A stretch of 64,000 nt of DNA from JAPPFW01 sp965200835 (GTDB taxonomy: Bacteria; Actinomycetota; Acidimicrobiia; Spongiisociales; Spongiisociaceae), in contig OZ241390.1 in the NCBI GenBank assembly GCA_965200835.1, positions 62,001 through 126,000 on the forward strand, written 5' to 3'. The position numbers and the translations under genes were made by a program. The notes beneath the pieces are model-generated. The model worked only from the letters and a program-made list of their open reading frames with translations, was not told the DNA's origin and ran no database searches. How positions within the stretch are numbered: the stretch's first letter is position 1; every line of letters starts with the position of its first letter. This document shows, in pieces, positions 47,191-57,665 of this stretch.

Positions 47191-49388
47191 ATGCCGGCAG
47201 ATAGCAACCAGGGCAACGAAGCTCTCTCACGAAGGCGTTTCCTGAAACTCGCGGGAGGGAGCGTGGGTGGCGCGATCGTGATTGCCGCTTGCGGTTCCGA
47301 CGACCCGGCGCCGGAAACCACCGCCGCACCCACAACCACCGCCGCACCGGCTGGTGAAACGACCACCACGGCTGCCGCTGCGGCCGAGGAAGCTACCACC
47401 ACCACCGCAGCACCGGCCGGGACCACCGCTACCACGGCAGCGATGGAGGAAACGACCACCACCCGGGCCATCGAGGCCGGGCTTCCCGAGATCGAGGGTC
47501 ACATCGTCGTAACGGATATGGCGATGTATCCGACCACCTTCAACGAATCACCGGAGATGGCGGCCCGGGTAGCCGCGGGTGAGCTCCCGCCGGTAGCCGA
47601 GCGAGTGCCCAAGAACCCGCTGGTGGTAGAGCCGGTACACGAGATCGGCACCTATGGAGGTCCGCCACTGCGACGGGGCTATATCTCCACCGTCAACGAC
47701 CGGCAGAACGCCAACCGCTTCAACGGGGGGCCGGACAACCTCATCTACTGGGACTACCTGCACAAGAAGCTAGTTCCCAACATCGCAGCCGGGTTCGACG
47801 TCAATGCAGACGCCACCGTAATGACCATCTACCTACGGGAAGGTATGAAGTGGTCAGACGGCGCCCCCTTCACCGCCGAAGACGTAGTCTGGTGGCGGGA
47901 GCATATGAGCCTGCACTCCGATATCACTGCACCCCCGGGCGCTCTCAGGGTAGGCGGCGAGCAGGTAGCGGTCGAGAAGGTCGACGACTACACGGTCACG
48001 TATACATCCGTCGCCCCGTATCCGCTGCTTCCGCAGATCATGTCAGGCTGGGGAGCTATCAACGGGCAGACCATTACCGGCCAGTTCGGCCTCGGTGGGT
48101 TTGCACCTGCCCACTACCTGCAGCAGTTCCATGCCGACTTCAACAGCGATGCTCAGCAGATGGCCGAGGATGCCGGGTTCGACACGTGGGCTACCTACCT
48201 CAAGAACCGCAACACCTGGCAGTTCAACACCGAGCTTCCACTGGTTGCGCCTTGGGTACTTACCAGACCCATAAACGATCCACCGTGGGAATTCGAGGCC
48301 AACCCGTACAGCATCTGGGTGGACACGGCAGGCAACCAGCTGCCATACATCCACAAGATCAGCAAGGCCGGCGCGGAGGATCGAGAGGTTCTCATCCTGA
48401 ACGCGGTGGCGGGCGAGTACGACTTCCAGGAGCGGCACCTCGGGGTGGCCAGCTTGCCCGTCCTGCTCGAGAACCAGGAACGAAGCGGCTACACGATCCA
48501 TCGGACTTCGGGGTCCGGATCAATCTGGCCTACGACACCGACCCGGTGATCGGTGAGCTGATCCGTACCGCCGACTTCCGGCGAGCGCTGTCGATGGGCA
48601 TCGACCGGGATGAGATCAACGAACCCATCTTCCTGGGAACCAGCCAGACCACCTCGGCGGCCCCCTCACCCAACAACGCCTACTACCCCGGCGCCGAGTG
48701 GACTACCAAGTGGTCGACGCTGGACATAGACGGGGCCAACGCTTTGCTCGATGGGATCGGACTGGCCGAGAAGGACGGGGACGGTTTCCGCATCCGCCCC
48801 GACGGAGACGGCAGGATCGTTCTACTGTTCGAAGCACCACTGAGCTTTGCCGACTTCCCGGCCGCTGGCGAGTTGATCAGGGAGCACTGGAGGGAGATCG
48901 GTATCGATCTGATCGTCAACGAGGTCGGAGGAGGGCTGCTGGTCGAGAAGGCCGAGGCCAACCAGATCATGCTCACCGGACACTCGGTGTCCACTCCCGA
49001 TCCGTTCCTGCAGCAGGATCTGATCATGCCCACCCGTACCAACAACTACCAGAGCGCTATCGGCAACCCATATGCCGTTTGGAGGGCTACCAACGGCGCT
49101 GAGGGAGTCGAGCCGCCCGATCAGCTGATGATCAAGGAAGGTTGGGCATTGCTGGACGCCGGCTTGATCGCGACGGACGAGGCGGAGCGTATCCGCATAG
49201 GCCAGGAGATCTTCAAACTCCACGTCGACCAGATATGGTCGATCGGCGTGGTCGGATTCGGTCTGGCGATCTACGGAATGTATCTGGCCAACAAAAACCT
49301 CGGTAACATTCCCGGCCGTATCCTCAACACCTTGGACCAGCGCTCACCCTGCAACGCGCTTCCCCCAGCCTTCTACTGGAAGGCCTGA
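47191..49388 (+). pseudogene. family 5 ABC substrate-binding lipoprotein, one frameshift
   Basis: Twin-arginine lipoprotein signal (SRRRFLKLAGG, lipobox IAAC) and a long Thr/Ala-rich linker precede an SBP_bac_5 domain (YLREGMKWSDGAPFTAEDVVWW). The first frame ends after HRTSGSG; homology continues in another frame (VRINLAYDTDPVIGE...) to 49388. Adding one G to the run at 48510-48513 restores ~730 residues. It follows the permease/ATPase genes and should deliver the ligand to them. Confidence 0.88.
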
Positions 49389-49406
49389 TCGGAGAAGCAA
49401 CTAAAC

Positions 49407-49439
49407 GGAGGGCGGTCCGAGCCTCCCGGACCGCCCTCC
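49407..49439 (+). terminator. Rho-independent-type hairpin after the ABC transporter genes
   Basis: A perfect 13-bp stem (GGAGGGCGGTCCG / CGGACCGCCCTCC) with a 7-base loop, 18 bases after the binding-protein stop, followed by TTCCTCC rather than a strong T run. Confidence 0.8.
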
Positions 49440-49546
49440 TTCCTCCTACGGTCCCGGCAATACTGTGCGGCGTGTCAGGTTCAGACGGCCCACGATTGGC
49501 GGTTTCTGAGATGGGCGGTAACGGATCTGATCCCGCGATCGTTTGG

Positions 49547-49738
49547 CTAGTGCCGCAGGCGGCGGCGGTGTCGCTCGAGCCGGGTACAGACGCCTATCCA
49601 GGTGACCGTTAGGGCGATCAGGACAGCACCGAACATGGCCTGGCCCCACGCCCTCCATACCAGGGCGAAGAACAGCAGCACGATCCCCATCCCCAAAGGG
49701 ACTAGGCCCATCCACTTGATCAGCTTGACCAGGACCAC
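49547..49738 (-). CDS. small two-span membrane protein
   Basis: 63 residues with two hydrophobic helices (VPLGMGIVLLFFALVW and MFGAVLIALTVTWIGV) and a very basic C-terminus. GTG start at 49738 with GGAAG upstream. No family recognised; it lies just downstream of the MOSC-like gene. Confidence 0.55.
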   Translation of the reverse strand: MVLVKLIKWMGLVPLGMGIVLLFFALVWRAWGQAMFGAVLIALTVTWIGVCTRLERHRRRLRH

Positions 49739-49759
49739 CTTCCAGTTATTCGCTGGCTC

Positions 49760-50359
49760 TTAGGATACCGCCCTGCGCAGGACCATATCCCCTACCTGCA
49801 CGGTGGCGTAGTCCGGTACCTGGCTGGTATTCATCGAATAACCCCTCATGCCGCTTGTCAGGGAACTCTGTGCCTCTACTACTGCTTGAGTAGGGGAATG
49901 CTCATCACGCAACAGGTGCTTGGTGAAGGGAACGCATGGGTTGAGGATCAGAGGCGGATCGAGTGGCAGATCTCCGCCAGCCGTCCGGATCACGAACCCC
50001 CTGGCAACATCACCAAGTTCGAGTCTGGCATCCGTGTCAACGATGATGTTCTCTCCGGCCGTACCGAGAGGAGCCCATCCGAGCTCTTTCTCGATCAGCC
50101 GGTAGTGCCCGCCGAATCCGATACTCAGGATCCGATGGGGACGGTGCGCGTTCACCTCTATCGGGTGGGCCGCATGATGGCGATCCAATACCCATCCTCC
50201 ATCGATCCTGGCTATCACACCCGACCGGCCCACCCTCAGCGACCTCACTTCGACCAGGTGACGCGTGTCGTAGAACCTGCCATTGCCGGTGCCTACGATG
50301 AGCTTCTCCTTCTGGATCTGCAGGAGGACAATGGGGCCGACGGGAATGAGCTCCGACAT
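49760..50359 (-). CDS. MOSC-like beta-barrel protein
   Basis: 199 residues. GTAGENIIVDTDARLELGDVA and NPCVPF resemble the MOSC fold seen in molybdenum-cofactor sulfurases and related proteins, but the usual catalytic-region Cys context is only approximate. ATG 50359 is preferred because the upstream residues are unconserved. Likely in one operon with the opine-dehydrogenase-like gene 34 bases upstream. Confidence 0.6.
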   Translation of the reverse strand: MSELIPVGPIVLLQIQKEKLIVGTGNGRFYDTRHLVEVRSLRVGRSGVIARIDGGWVLDRHHAAHPIEVNAHRPHRILSIGFGGHYRLIEKELGWAPLGTAGENIIVDTDARLELGDVARGFVIRTAGGDLPLDPPLILNPCVPFTKHLLRDEHSPTQAVVEAQSSLTSGMRGYSMNTSQVPDYATVQVGDMVLRRAVS

Positions 50360-50393
50360 AGCAATCAGAACCCTGGTACTCGGCTGACGTAAT

Positions 50394-51465
50394 TCACGAT
50401 ACTGCCTCCAGGATCTGCTGGATGGCCATGTTATCAAGACCCATATTCGCCAGCGACCGGCCCTCGCTCCGGTAGTCCCTCCCGGTAGCGGCTCCTGCCA
50501 GGGTGACTACGGCATCGATCACGGGAGTGTCCACACCCGCCAGCCGTGCCAACCCGGTCAGTGGCACCAAACCGAACGGTACATCCTCGGTTACGTACCG
50601 GCCGTACATGCCACCGGGGACCCCTATGCCACTCATCACGTTCGATGCCAGCTGTCGCTCGCTTTCCACCAGGTTCGACCCGGAAATGCCGTAGGAGCGC
50701 TCCAGCCAGGCCGGCAGGGTCCTCACCGGAACGCCCAAAGCCCTCCCTACCTCCATTCGTTCACTGTCCAGGGTCTCTAGTGCACTGACCACCGAAGGGG
50801 TCATGCCATCAGCGTAGAAGTCGAATCTACCTCGGTCCATGGCACCGGCGTTCAGTACCGCCACGATCGCATGAGCTACCGGGTTCATGTTATCGAAGCT
50901 AGTTTCCAGGACTGAGGTAGCGGCCTCGACATTCGGGAGAGCCCGACCCAATAGCTGGAGCACCTCGAGCGTCCGCCGGGCCGGTAGAGCAGCCACGGTG
51001 AAGACCCGCTTGACCCCCCCGATGTGAACGCTTCCCGGTTCTATTACCCGGCACGCATATGCCAGGGTGTTGGTCTCGGCCAGACGAACATCGCCGGACA
51101 CTCCCATCTCTCGCCACGTCTCCCTCACTTCCAGCGCGCCTCCGAATCCACCAGGGTGGAGAACCACAGTCTCATGCCCCTCCAATATCGGGGCTAGCTG
51201 GGAAGCCACGTACCGATGAGCGAAGGTGGGAACCGAAACGAGGATGAGATCCGCCCCGGAGATGGCTTTCCGCATGTCGGTGGTGGCCAGCTCGATGGGA
51301 CCCGCTTCCTCTACCGCTCCCGAGGTGCCGATCACACGCCTCGAGGTAAGCGGCTCTATCACTTCGATGAAGCGATCGTAGAGACTGACTACGTGTCCGG
51401 CATACACACAACGGGCAAGCGGTGGCCTGACCCCCATTCCCGGCTCCCAGGATGGCTATTCGCAT
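50394..51465 (-). pseudogene. opine/octopine dehydrogenase-like NAD(P) enzyme, frameshift near its N-terminus
   Basis: ATG 51465 opens MRIAILGAGNGG, the Rossmann dinucleotide loop. The frame then shifts and the remaining ~345 residues (LARCVYAGHVVSLYDR, HPGGFGGALEV, SSFDNMNPVAHAI-like motif) continue in the next frame. The break is the five-base G run at 51431-51435 of the coding strand. The C-terminal domain fits the octopine/nopaline dehydrogenase family, which joins or splits an amino acid and a 2-oxo acid. It overlaps the MmgE/PrpD double gene by ten bases. Confidence 0.85.
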
Positions 51466-54200
51466 ATGCCCGCCACCGAAGCCAGCAAGGAAGAGGCATC
51501 GTCCACCTGCTCGAGTGCATCCACCAGCTCCAGAAACTTTTCGGCTCGAGCACCAGAGCCCCCCGGGAGCTGATCCGGTAGGGAGGCGCGATCGATCCGC
51601 CACAGCGGAAGCTGGGAGCGATCTCCGGCCAGGGTTACCTTGCGGCCGAGCCGGGTCGTGACGACCACCGTGCAGGAATATGGATCGTTCCCTTCACCGT
51701 AGGTCAGCACAATACGGTCCTCGATCGCCGAGACATTGTCATTCCCTGCCTCGCGTAGCCCGCTGGGCTCACGGCCGGCTAGAACCCGGGCCATCCGACA
51801 ACGTAGTGAGATCTCTTGGCCGACCGGATCGTGCGAGAGGTCCTGACGAGCCTGGTGCCAGAGATCCCGTTCCTTTCGCAGCCGGGGAAGGATAGCCTCC
51901 GCTGAATAACCTTCGTCACCCTCACTCGATAGCCTGGCGACCAGGCGGCGGGTAAGGGTGACGGGAACCAGATCGTACGGGTGGATGGAATGCGGGCTAA
52001 GCGTGACGTCGGCCAGTCCGAATCGGTAGCCCAGACCGGCTAAGGCCATGTCGAGACCGGGCGGAACCACTCCTAACGTCGACCGATAGAGACCGAAGCG
52101 ACCCTCGATCATACGGTCGGCTGCCGGGAAGCCGGCTTCGGCCAGGAGAGCGGCGAAGATCCCATTACGTGCCAGCTGGGCGTTCACGGCCGCCTCCTCC
52201 AAATGGCCTTCGATCAAGCCCATAGTCAAGTGACAAGCTTGCCCCACCGCGTCAGCAGTAACCACCGGATCCAGCCCGAGCAGCCGGGCGGACATGCAGG
52301 CCACGGCGACCGATCCAAAAACCGAGTTGGGACGGCGAGCGGTTGGTCCTTGCCATGACCAGGTACCGGATGCGAGGGCCAGGCAAATGTCGTAACCGAT
52401 GGCCAGAGCCACCAGAAACTCTCGTCCGGTAATCGTCCGATCCTCCGTAATGGCCAGCGCAGCCGGGATGATGATCGCACTCGGCTGCACACCTCCGGTC
52501 ATGGCGTCCTGTAGACCTAGGTGCTGCATGTTCCACGAGTTGGCGAATACCGCGTCGAGCAGTCCCAGCGATCGGCCTTGTCCGATGATCGAGAACCCAC
52601 CCGGCTCCCCGCCATCCCCGGTGGGATGGGATCTGGTAGGACCATGCAACGCCAGCCCGACGTGGTGAACCAGCAGGTCCTTGGCACGTTCGACAACAGC
52701 GGTGGGCAGGTCCTCGTATAGCACACCAGCCGTGTAGGTGGCGATCCGCTGTGAAGCAGTAGGGCCAGTTCGAGGTACGGCGCACCTCGCAACTTCATAA
52801 CGATTTACCACGGTGGCACACCTATCGAGGCTCGCCCATAGCGCAGAGGCATCCTCCAGGTGCTCGAGCCCTTTCACTAGGGCCACGAACTCGTCCAGAT
52901 CGGAACCCCGAGCGGATGGAAGTAGTTTCCTCATCCACTCTCTGCGATCCATAGGTGGGGTCAGCGAGGGGATCTGGCCCTCGCGCACATATCTTGTGTC
53001 GTTGTTCAGCACCACAGTTAGGCGTGCGAAACGGAGTGGCCGGCCGGATACGAAGCGGAGGCAAGTCCTGTCGAGCAGATCGAGGAAGTCTCCAGGAAGG
53101 TCTGCCCGGTAGCGGACCGGGTCTAGTCGCCTGTCGTAAAGCCAGGCCACCAGTAGGAACCGTGGCGAGGCGGAACGGGTCAGGTAGCGGCGTTCGTGCG
53201 CATCCCGGTAGCGGCGGAAGTTTCGGTCGAAGTCCTCCTCGCGGGCCCGGCGTGCTTCGGGGAGGGTGAGCTGGATGGACGAGACGTCCTGGATGGTGAT
53301 ACCGGTCGTATGAACCAGATCGTCCATGAGCTGCACCGGCACGACATTGAGACCACTGCACGGATAGCGTTTACGGAAGGCGCGAACGATCCCAAAGTCG
53401 TTACCCAACCCATCTACACCATCCAATACCTCGCTGGGAACCGCACCCAGATATGTCTCATACAAGCCGAAAGGACCTTCGAGAACGGCAGGAGTGGATC
53501 GGAAGCCTACCGAAGCGAGCAGGGCGGCATCGACGCCGTTACGGGTGATCTGAGGGTAGAGGACCCGCGCAAAGGTTGTCCCCTCGATGAGACCCACCGC
53601 TCCATGGGCGGCTAGCCCGAGAGCGTGGGCCGTCCGCTCCATATCCAGTTCCAGCATCCGAGCGGTGACCGCCGCCACCCCGAGCGGACCCACCACGCAA
53701 CCGGAACGGCGCGGGGCGCCGACCCCCCAGGTCCAGGTGCCCCGCGCCAGTGCCACCAGCACGTCGTAGCCGATGACGACCGACGTTAGCAGGTCCCGCC
53801 CCCTGACTCGTCGCATCTCCGGCAGTGCTAGGGAGGGTGGGAAGACGAGCACTCCGGGGTGGGTTCCCCCCTGGGCGAAGTCGTCGAGAGCGACCTCACC
53901 CATGAGGAGGGAGTTGGCGAATACCGCCTCCAGCAGGCCATACCTGCCACCGGCACCGAATACCCGATGCCGACCGTCCCGGGCGGTGAGCTTGGCGGCC
54001 ACAGCTCCAGAACGGTGGGCCCGCGGGTAGGAGGCTGCGGCCAAGCCCAACCCGACGTGATGTACCAGATGATCCTTGGCGAGGTCCACTATCTCGGTGG
54101 GGATCGCCTCGAACGGAAGTCCCGTGACATGGCGCGCCAGCCGCAAAGTAAGTGACTCACTATCGGCACTGGACACTGTTCCGGTCGTGACCATCAACAT
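51456..54200 (-). CDS. tandem MmgE/PrpD double-domain protein
   Basis: About 914 residues holding two complete MmgE/PrpD domains joined head to tail without a stop. Domain 1 (about 1-450) has AKDHLVHHVGLGL and DDFAQGGTHPGV; domain 2 begins after VVNRYEVARC and has AKDLLVHHVGLALHG and QDAMTGGVQPSA. The His of the HPG/HPS motif, which corresponds to the catalytic base in cis-aconitate decarboxylase, is replaced by Gln in domain 2. Members of the family are normally single-domain dimers of ~450 residues. ATG 54200 or 54194 starts lie at the edge of operator D without a clear ribosome binding site. First in an operon with the opine-type and MOSC-like genes. Confidence 0.88.
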   Translation of the reverse strand: MLMVTTGTVSSADSESLTLRLARHVTGLPFEAIPTEIVDLAKDHLVHHVGLGLAAASYPRAHRSGAVAAKLTARDGRHRVFGAGGRYGLLEAVFANSLLMGEVALDDFAQGGTHPGVLVFPPSLALPEMRRVRGRDLLTSVVIGYDVLVALARGTWTWGVGAPRRSGCVVGPLGVAAVTARMLELDMERTAHALGLAAHGAVGLIEGTTFARVLYPQITRNGVDAALLASVGFRSTPAVLEGPFGLYETYLGAVPSEVLDGVDGLGNDFGIVRAFRKRYPCSGLNVVPVQLMDDLVHTTGITIQDVSSIQLTLPEARRAREEDFDRNFRRYRDAHERRYLTRSASPRFLLVAWLYDRRLDPVRYRADLPGDFLDLLDRTCLRFVSGRPLRFARLTVVLNNDTRYVREGQIPSLTPPMDRREWMRKLLPSARGSDLDEFVALVKGLEHLEDASALWASLDRCATVVNRYEVARCAVPRTGPTASQRIATYTAGVLYEDLPTAVVERAKDLLVHHVGLALHGPTRSHPTGDGGEPGGFSIIGQGRSLGLLDAVFANSWNMQHLGLQDAMTGGVQPSAIIIPAALAITEDRTITGREFLVALAIGYDICLALASGTWSWQGPTARRPNSVFGSVAVACMSARLLGLDPVVTADAVGQACHLTMGLIEGHLEEAAVNAQLARNGIFAALLAEAGFPAADRMIEGRFGLYRSTLGVVPPGLDMALAGLGYRFGLADVTLSPHSIHPYDLVPVTLTRRLVARLSSEGDEGYSAEAILPRLRKERDLWHQARQDLSHDPVGQEISLRCRMARVLAGREPSGLREAGNDNVSAIEDRIVLTYGEGNDPYSCTVVVTTRLGRKVTLAGDRSQLPLWRIDRASLPDQLPGGSGARAEKFLELVDALEQVDDASSLLASVAGICE

Positions 54201-54227
54201 CGGACTACGATATCGGTTACCGATATC
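54198..54227. promoter_or_regulatory. island operator D (28-bp double form, best copy)
   Basis: CATCG-GACTA-CGATATCG-GTTAC-CGATATC: two overlapping inverted repeats sharing CGATATCG; the right-hand pair (54209-54227) is perfect over 7-bp arms. It sits between two divergent MmgE/PrpD genes and touches the start codon of the minus-strand gene. Confidence 0.8.
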
Positions 54228-54276
54228 AGCGTCAAAGGTCCATCCCTTATCAAGCCCCAGGAACCCACATAGAACC

Positions 54277-55695
54277 ATGCCGGATATCGAGAGATCGGTC
54301 AGCCAGCAGCTGGCCCGACACATAGTCTCCCTCCGCTTCGAGGATCTGCCCAGCAACATCGTCGAACGGGCAAAGGACCACCTCGTCCATCATGTCGGAC
54401 TGGGCATACAGGGACGTCACAGCGAGTATGGACGGATCGCTCGCCGAAATGCGGCCCGGCTCAGCGAGCGGGGAGGACGGTTCTCCGCCATCGGGGAACA
54501 TCCGGCGCTGGGGCTGCTGGATGCAGTATTCGTCAACTGCCTTTACGTCTATCACAACGCTCAGGACGATTCGGAGTCCGGTGGCACTCACCCCGGCGTC
54601 CTGATATTTCCGGCCGCTCTCAACCTGTCACAGGATCGAACCATAAGTGGTCGAGAGTTCCTGACGGCCTGCGTCATCGGATATGACGTGGCGATGGTGC
54701 TCAGCGCCGGAACGTGGTCATGGATGTCGCCCAGCCCACGCAGGAGCAACGCCATTTTCGGGCCGGTCGCCGTAGCCGCCACTGCCGCCCGTCTGCTAGG
54801 CCTCTCGGAGTCACAAACCGCCGATGCTCTCGGGCAAGCCTGCCATGGTGCCCTGGGCCTGATCGAGGGAACCAGGTTCGTGTGGGTGGTATATCCGTGG
54901 GAGTGCCGAGCGGGTGTTTTCGCAGCCACCCTTGCCGAGTCCGGGTTCCGAGCTGCTCCGAGCATGATCGAAGGGGACTTCGGCCTCTATAGGACGCTGC
55001 TGGGAGAGATCCCGGCCGGTTTGGAAGCGAATCTGGCCACGCTCGGGAGGCACTTCCGCATCGTCGAAGCTCGAGTGAAACGGTACAGCGCCAGCAACCT
55101 GAACGCCGGCATACTCGACACGACCATGAAGGTTTGCGAGTCCATGTCACTGACTCCTGGGGATGTCGAGTCCATACTCGTCGAGCTGCCGGAGGGTCGG
55201 CGACTACGCGAGGGGCGTATGGAGGAGAACTTCTCCAGATATGTGGACCTCGCCTCCCGGTGCGGTTCGTTGCGCTTTCTCATGTCGCTGGTAATCCGGG
55301 ATAGGGACCTCGACAGCGAGCTCTACCTGGCCCCGCTCACCGACGAATTGGTGACCCTAATCGATAGCATCAAGCTGTCCTTTCTGCCGGATGCTCCGAC
55401 CATTCACTACGCTCGGATTACGATCCACACCACGGACGGACGGACGAAGACCTTCGAGGCCGGACGCCAGGGGTTGGACTTTCCGAAGGTCGATCGGACC
55501 GCCTGGATGTCCAGGTGTGTCAGGAATCGATCCTCGATGGATGTAGAACGTTTCCTGGACCTAGTAAATCGGTTGGAGCACCTGTCCGATGCCTCGGAGT
55601 TGATGGGAGCTCTCGTACACCGCGATGCGGATCCAGAGCTTTCGAAAGAACCGTCGGGAATCAGCAAGGGGTCCGGATGGAGGGAGGAGGAGTGA
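54277..55695 (+). CDS. MmgE/PrpD family protein
   Basis: 472 residues, intact. AKDHLVHHVGLGIQG, FSAIGEHPALGLLDAVF and QDDSESGGTHPGV (catalytic-type His present) mark the family. It is most similar to the two domains of the divergent gene, so the group arose by local duplication. ATG 54277 is the first start after operator D. The stop overlaps the racemase GTG. Confidence 0.9.
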   Translation: MPDIERSVSQQLARHIVSLRFEDLPSNIVERAKDHLVHHVGLGIQGRHSEYGRIARRNAARLSERGGRFSAIGEHPALGLLDAVFVNCLYVYHNAQDDSESGGTHPGVLIFPAALNLSQDRTISGREFLTACVIGYDVAMVLSAGTWSWMSPSPRRSNAIFGPVAVAATAARLLGLSESQTADALGQACHGALGLIEGTRFVWVVYPWECRAGVFAATLAESGFRAAPSMIEGDFGLYRTLLGEIPAGLEANLATLGRHFRIVEARVKRYSASNLNAGILDTTMKVCESMSLTPGDVESILVELPEGRRLREGRMEENFSRYVDLASRCGSLRFLMSLVIRDRDLDSELYLAPLTDELVTLIDSIKLSFLPDAPTIHYARITIHTTDGRTKTFEAGRQGLDFPKVDRTAWMSRCVRNRSSMDVERFLDLVNRLEHLSDASELMGALVHRDADPELSKEPSGISKGSGWREEE

Positions 55696-56435
55696 TCGAC
55701 CTCGTGGGCACGCAGGGAGGAAGAACCCTATACGGCCTGGCTCTGGGCATCATCATGCTCGATACGCGGTTCCCCAGGTTACAAGGCGACATCGGCAATG
55801 CCCGCACGTGGCCCTTCCCAGTTTCCTATCGAGTCGTCCGAGGTGCTGTTCCGGAACGGATGGCCCAATCCGATCCCGATCCCCGGCTGCTCGACCCCTT
55901 CGTTACCGCCGCCCGGGAGCTGGAGGCGGAAGGGGTCCGAGCCTTATGCACCAGCTGCGGTTTCCTGGCCGTGAGCCAGCCGGAGCTGGCTGCGGCGGTG
56001 GATATCCCAGTGTTCTCGTCTCCCCTCCTGCAGGTACCGATGGCGGCTACCGCGGCCGGGACGGGTAGGAAGGTCGTGATCATGACCGCCCGGACGGTGC
56101 TCACCGAGCAGCACTACCAAGGTGCGGGTTGGTCACCCGACGAGATCACGGTCGTACAGATGGCACCGCCTGAGGACGGTCACTTTTTCGCGACTTTCGT
56201 TGGCAACACTCCCGCCGCAGACATCGACCTGCTGGAACGGGAGGTCACCGAGCTGGCCCACCGGGTGGTGGCGGAACATCCCGATGCCGGGGCGATCGTA
56301 ATGGAGTGTGCAAACTTCGCTCCGTTCTCCCAGATTGCTCGCTCTATCACGGGTCTGCCAGTGTTCGATCTCTACACTCCGGGAAGGTTCGCCTATCTGG
56401 TGGGTGCCGGCACCGAGTTTCCCCGAGTGATCTGA
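55692..56435 (+). CDS. aspartate/glutamate racemase-superfamily protein
   Basis: 247 residues with the two Cys regions of the Asp/Glu racemase/maleate isomerase superfamily: CTSCGFLA and MECANFAPFSQI. It probably isomerises or racemises an amino or dicarboxylic acid. The GTG 55692 is preceded by GGAGG and overlaps the previous stop (GTGA). Confidence 0.85.
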   Translation: MIDLVGTQGGRTLYGLALGIIMLDTRFPRLQGDIGNARTWPFPVSYRVVRGAVPERMAQSDPDPRLLDPFVTAARELEAEGVRALCTSCGFLAVSQPELAAAVDIPVFSSPLLQVPMAATAAGTGRKVVIMTARTVLTEQHYQGAGWSPDEITVVQMAPPEDGHFFATFVGNTPAADIDLLEREVTELAHRVVAEHPDAGAIVMECANFAPFSQIARSITGLPVFDLYTPGRFAYLVGAGTEFPRVI

Positions 56436-56439
56436 CCCG

Positions 56440-57039
56440 TTGAGCAGAACGAAGGACGGGGCGGCCGAGCCGGCTTCCGGTCGTCCGGGAGTCGTTGCCC
56501 TTGCTCTGATCTTCTTCCGGATGGGAATGGTTGCCTTCGGAGGGTTGCTGCTGCTACTCGTCCTCATAGAGCGGGAACTGGTGGATAAGCGAGCAGCCCT
56601 GAAGAAGCAACAGATCACCGAGGCGGTCACCTATACCCGTCTCCTGCCTGGGTCGGGTGGCCCTCTGGTGGTCTCATATCTCGGCTATGTGCTGGGCGGA
56701 GTGGGAGGATCGGCTATAGCCACCCTCATGTACCTGTTGCCGGGAATACTCGTCATGACCGGCCTGGCAGTCAGCTTCGTGGCTATCTCTGCCCTTCCGA
56801 TGCTCACCCCTGCCATCGAGGGCTTGCTGGCGGCCGTCGTGGGAATCCAGGCGGTCTACCTATACCGATTTGCCCGCAAGGCGATCATCGACTGGACCAC
56901 CGCTGCCATCCTGGTGGTCGGGCTAGGTGCCATCCTGCTACTGGATGTGAGTGCTCCTATCATCGTGCTGGCAGCCGGGTTGGTCGGGGTGGTCCTGTTT
57001 ACCGAAGGTCTCGATCAGGCGGAACCGGCCGATGACTGA
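56440..57039 (+). CDS. chromate-transporter family half-protein, first CHR domain
   Basis: 199 residues, about six spans, with RMGMVAFGG and LLPGSGGPLVVSYLG of the CHR domain. ChrA proteins usually hold two such domains in one chain; here they are separate overlapping genes, a known short-chain-pair form. TTG start at 56440. The real substrate may be an anion other than chromate. Confidence 0.85.
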   Translation: MSRTKDGAAEPASGRPGVVALALIFFRMGMVAFGGLLLLLVLIERELVDKRAALKKQQITEAVTYTRLLPGSGGPLVVSYLGYVLGGVGGSAIATLMYLLPGILVMTGLAVSFVAISALPMLTPAIEGLLAAVVGIQAVYLYRFARKAIIDWTTAAILVVGLGAILLLDVSAPIIVLAAGLVGVVLFTEGLDQAEPADD

Positions 57040-57593
57040 ACTCATCGATTTGTTCTGGCAGTTCATGGTTTTCAGCGTGCTCGCATTCGGTGGCGGCGGC
57101 ACCGTAATCGGTCTGGTCGACCGGGTAGCAGTAGCGGACAAGGATTGGATCACCCCGGTCGAGTTCTCGGCCGCGGTGGGATTCACTTTCGTAACGCCTG
57201 GTCCGATTCTGGTACTTGCGCCTTTCGTCGGGTACCTGGTAGCGGGTATATCGGGCGCAGCGGTTGCTACGGTCGGAGTGTTTATCGTTCCGTGGGCTCT
57301 GGCAATGGGAGCAGCCCATCGCCTCCGCCACTACCTACGGCATCCCAGACTCACGGCCTTCGGGAAAGGTGCGGGAGCGACCATCGTCGGGGCTGTTCAG
57401 TCTGGCCGTGCTAACCATAGCGCGGTCCAGTATCTCCAACGTCGGTATGGTTGCCATAGCGCTGATTGCCGGCCTCCTGATGGTCAGATCGAAGCTCCAT
57501 CCTATTGTCATCTTGATAGGGGGCGCGCTGGCGGGACTTTCGATGAGGGTTACCGCGTTGGATACCTGGTTACCGGCAATCCGCCTCCCCTAG
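57032..57593 (+). pseudogene. chromate-transporter family half-protein, second CHR domain, one frameshift
   Basis: The frame from ATG 57032 shows SVLAFGGGGTVIGLVDR and FTFVTPGPILVLAPFVGYL, then loses homology after ATIVG. Dropping one G of the run at 57389-57392 continues into LFSLAVLTIARSS...GGALAGLSMRV to a stop at 57593, giving about 186 residues. It overlaps the partner gene by eight bases. Confidence 0.85.
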
Positions 57594-57665
57594 TTGCTAT
57601 CGATGCGGCCCATCGACAGGATCCTCAGTCTTTGGACAGCGCTGCTACCCGGCAGGAACGGCTAG

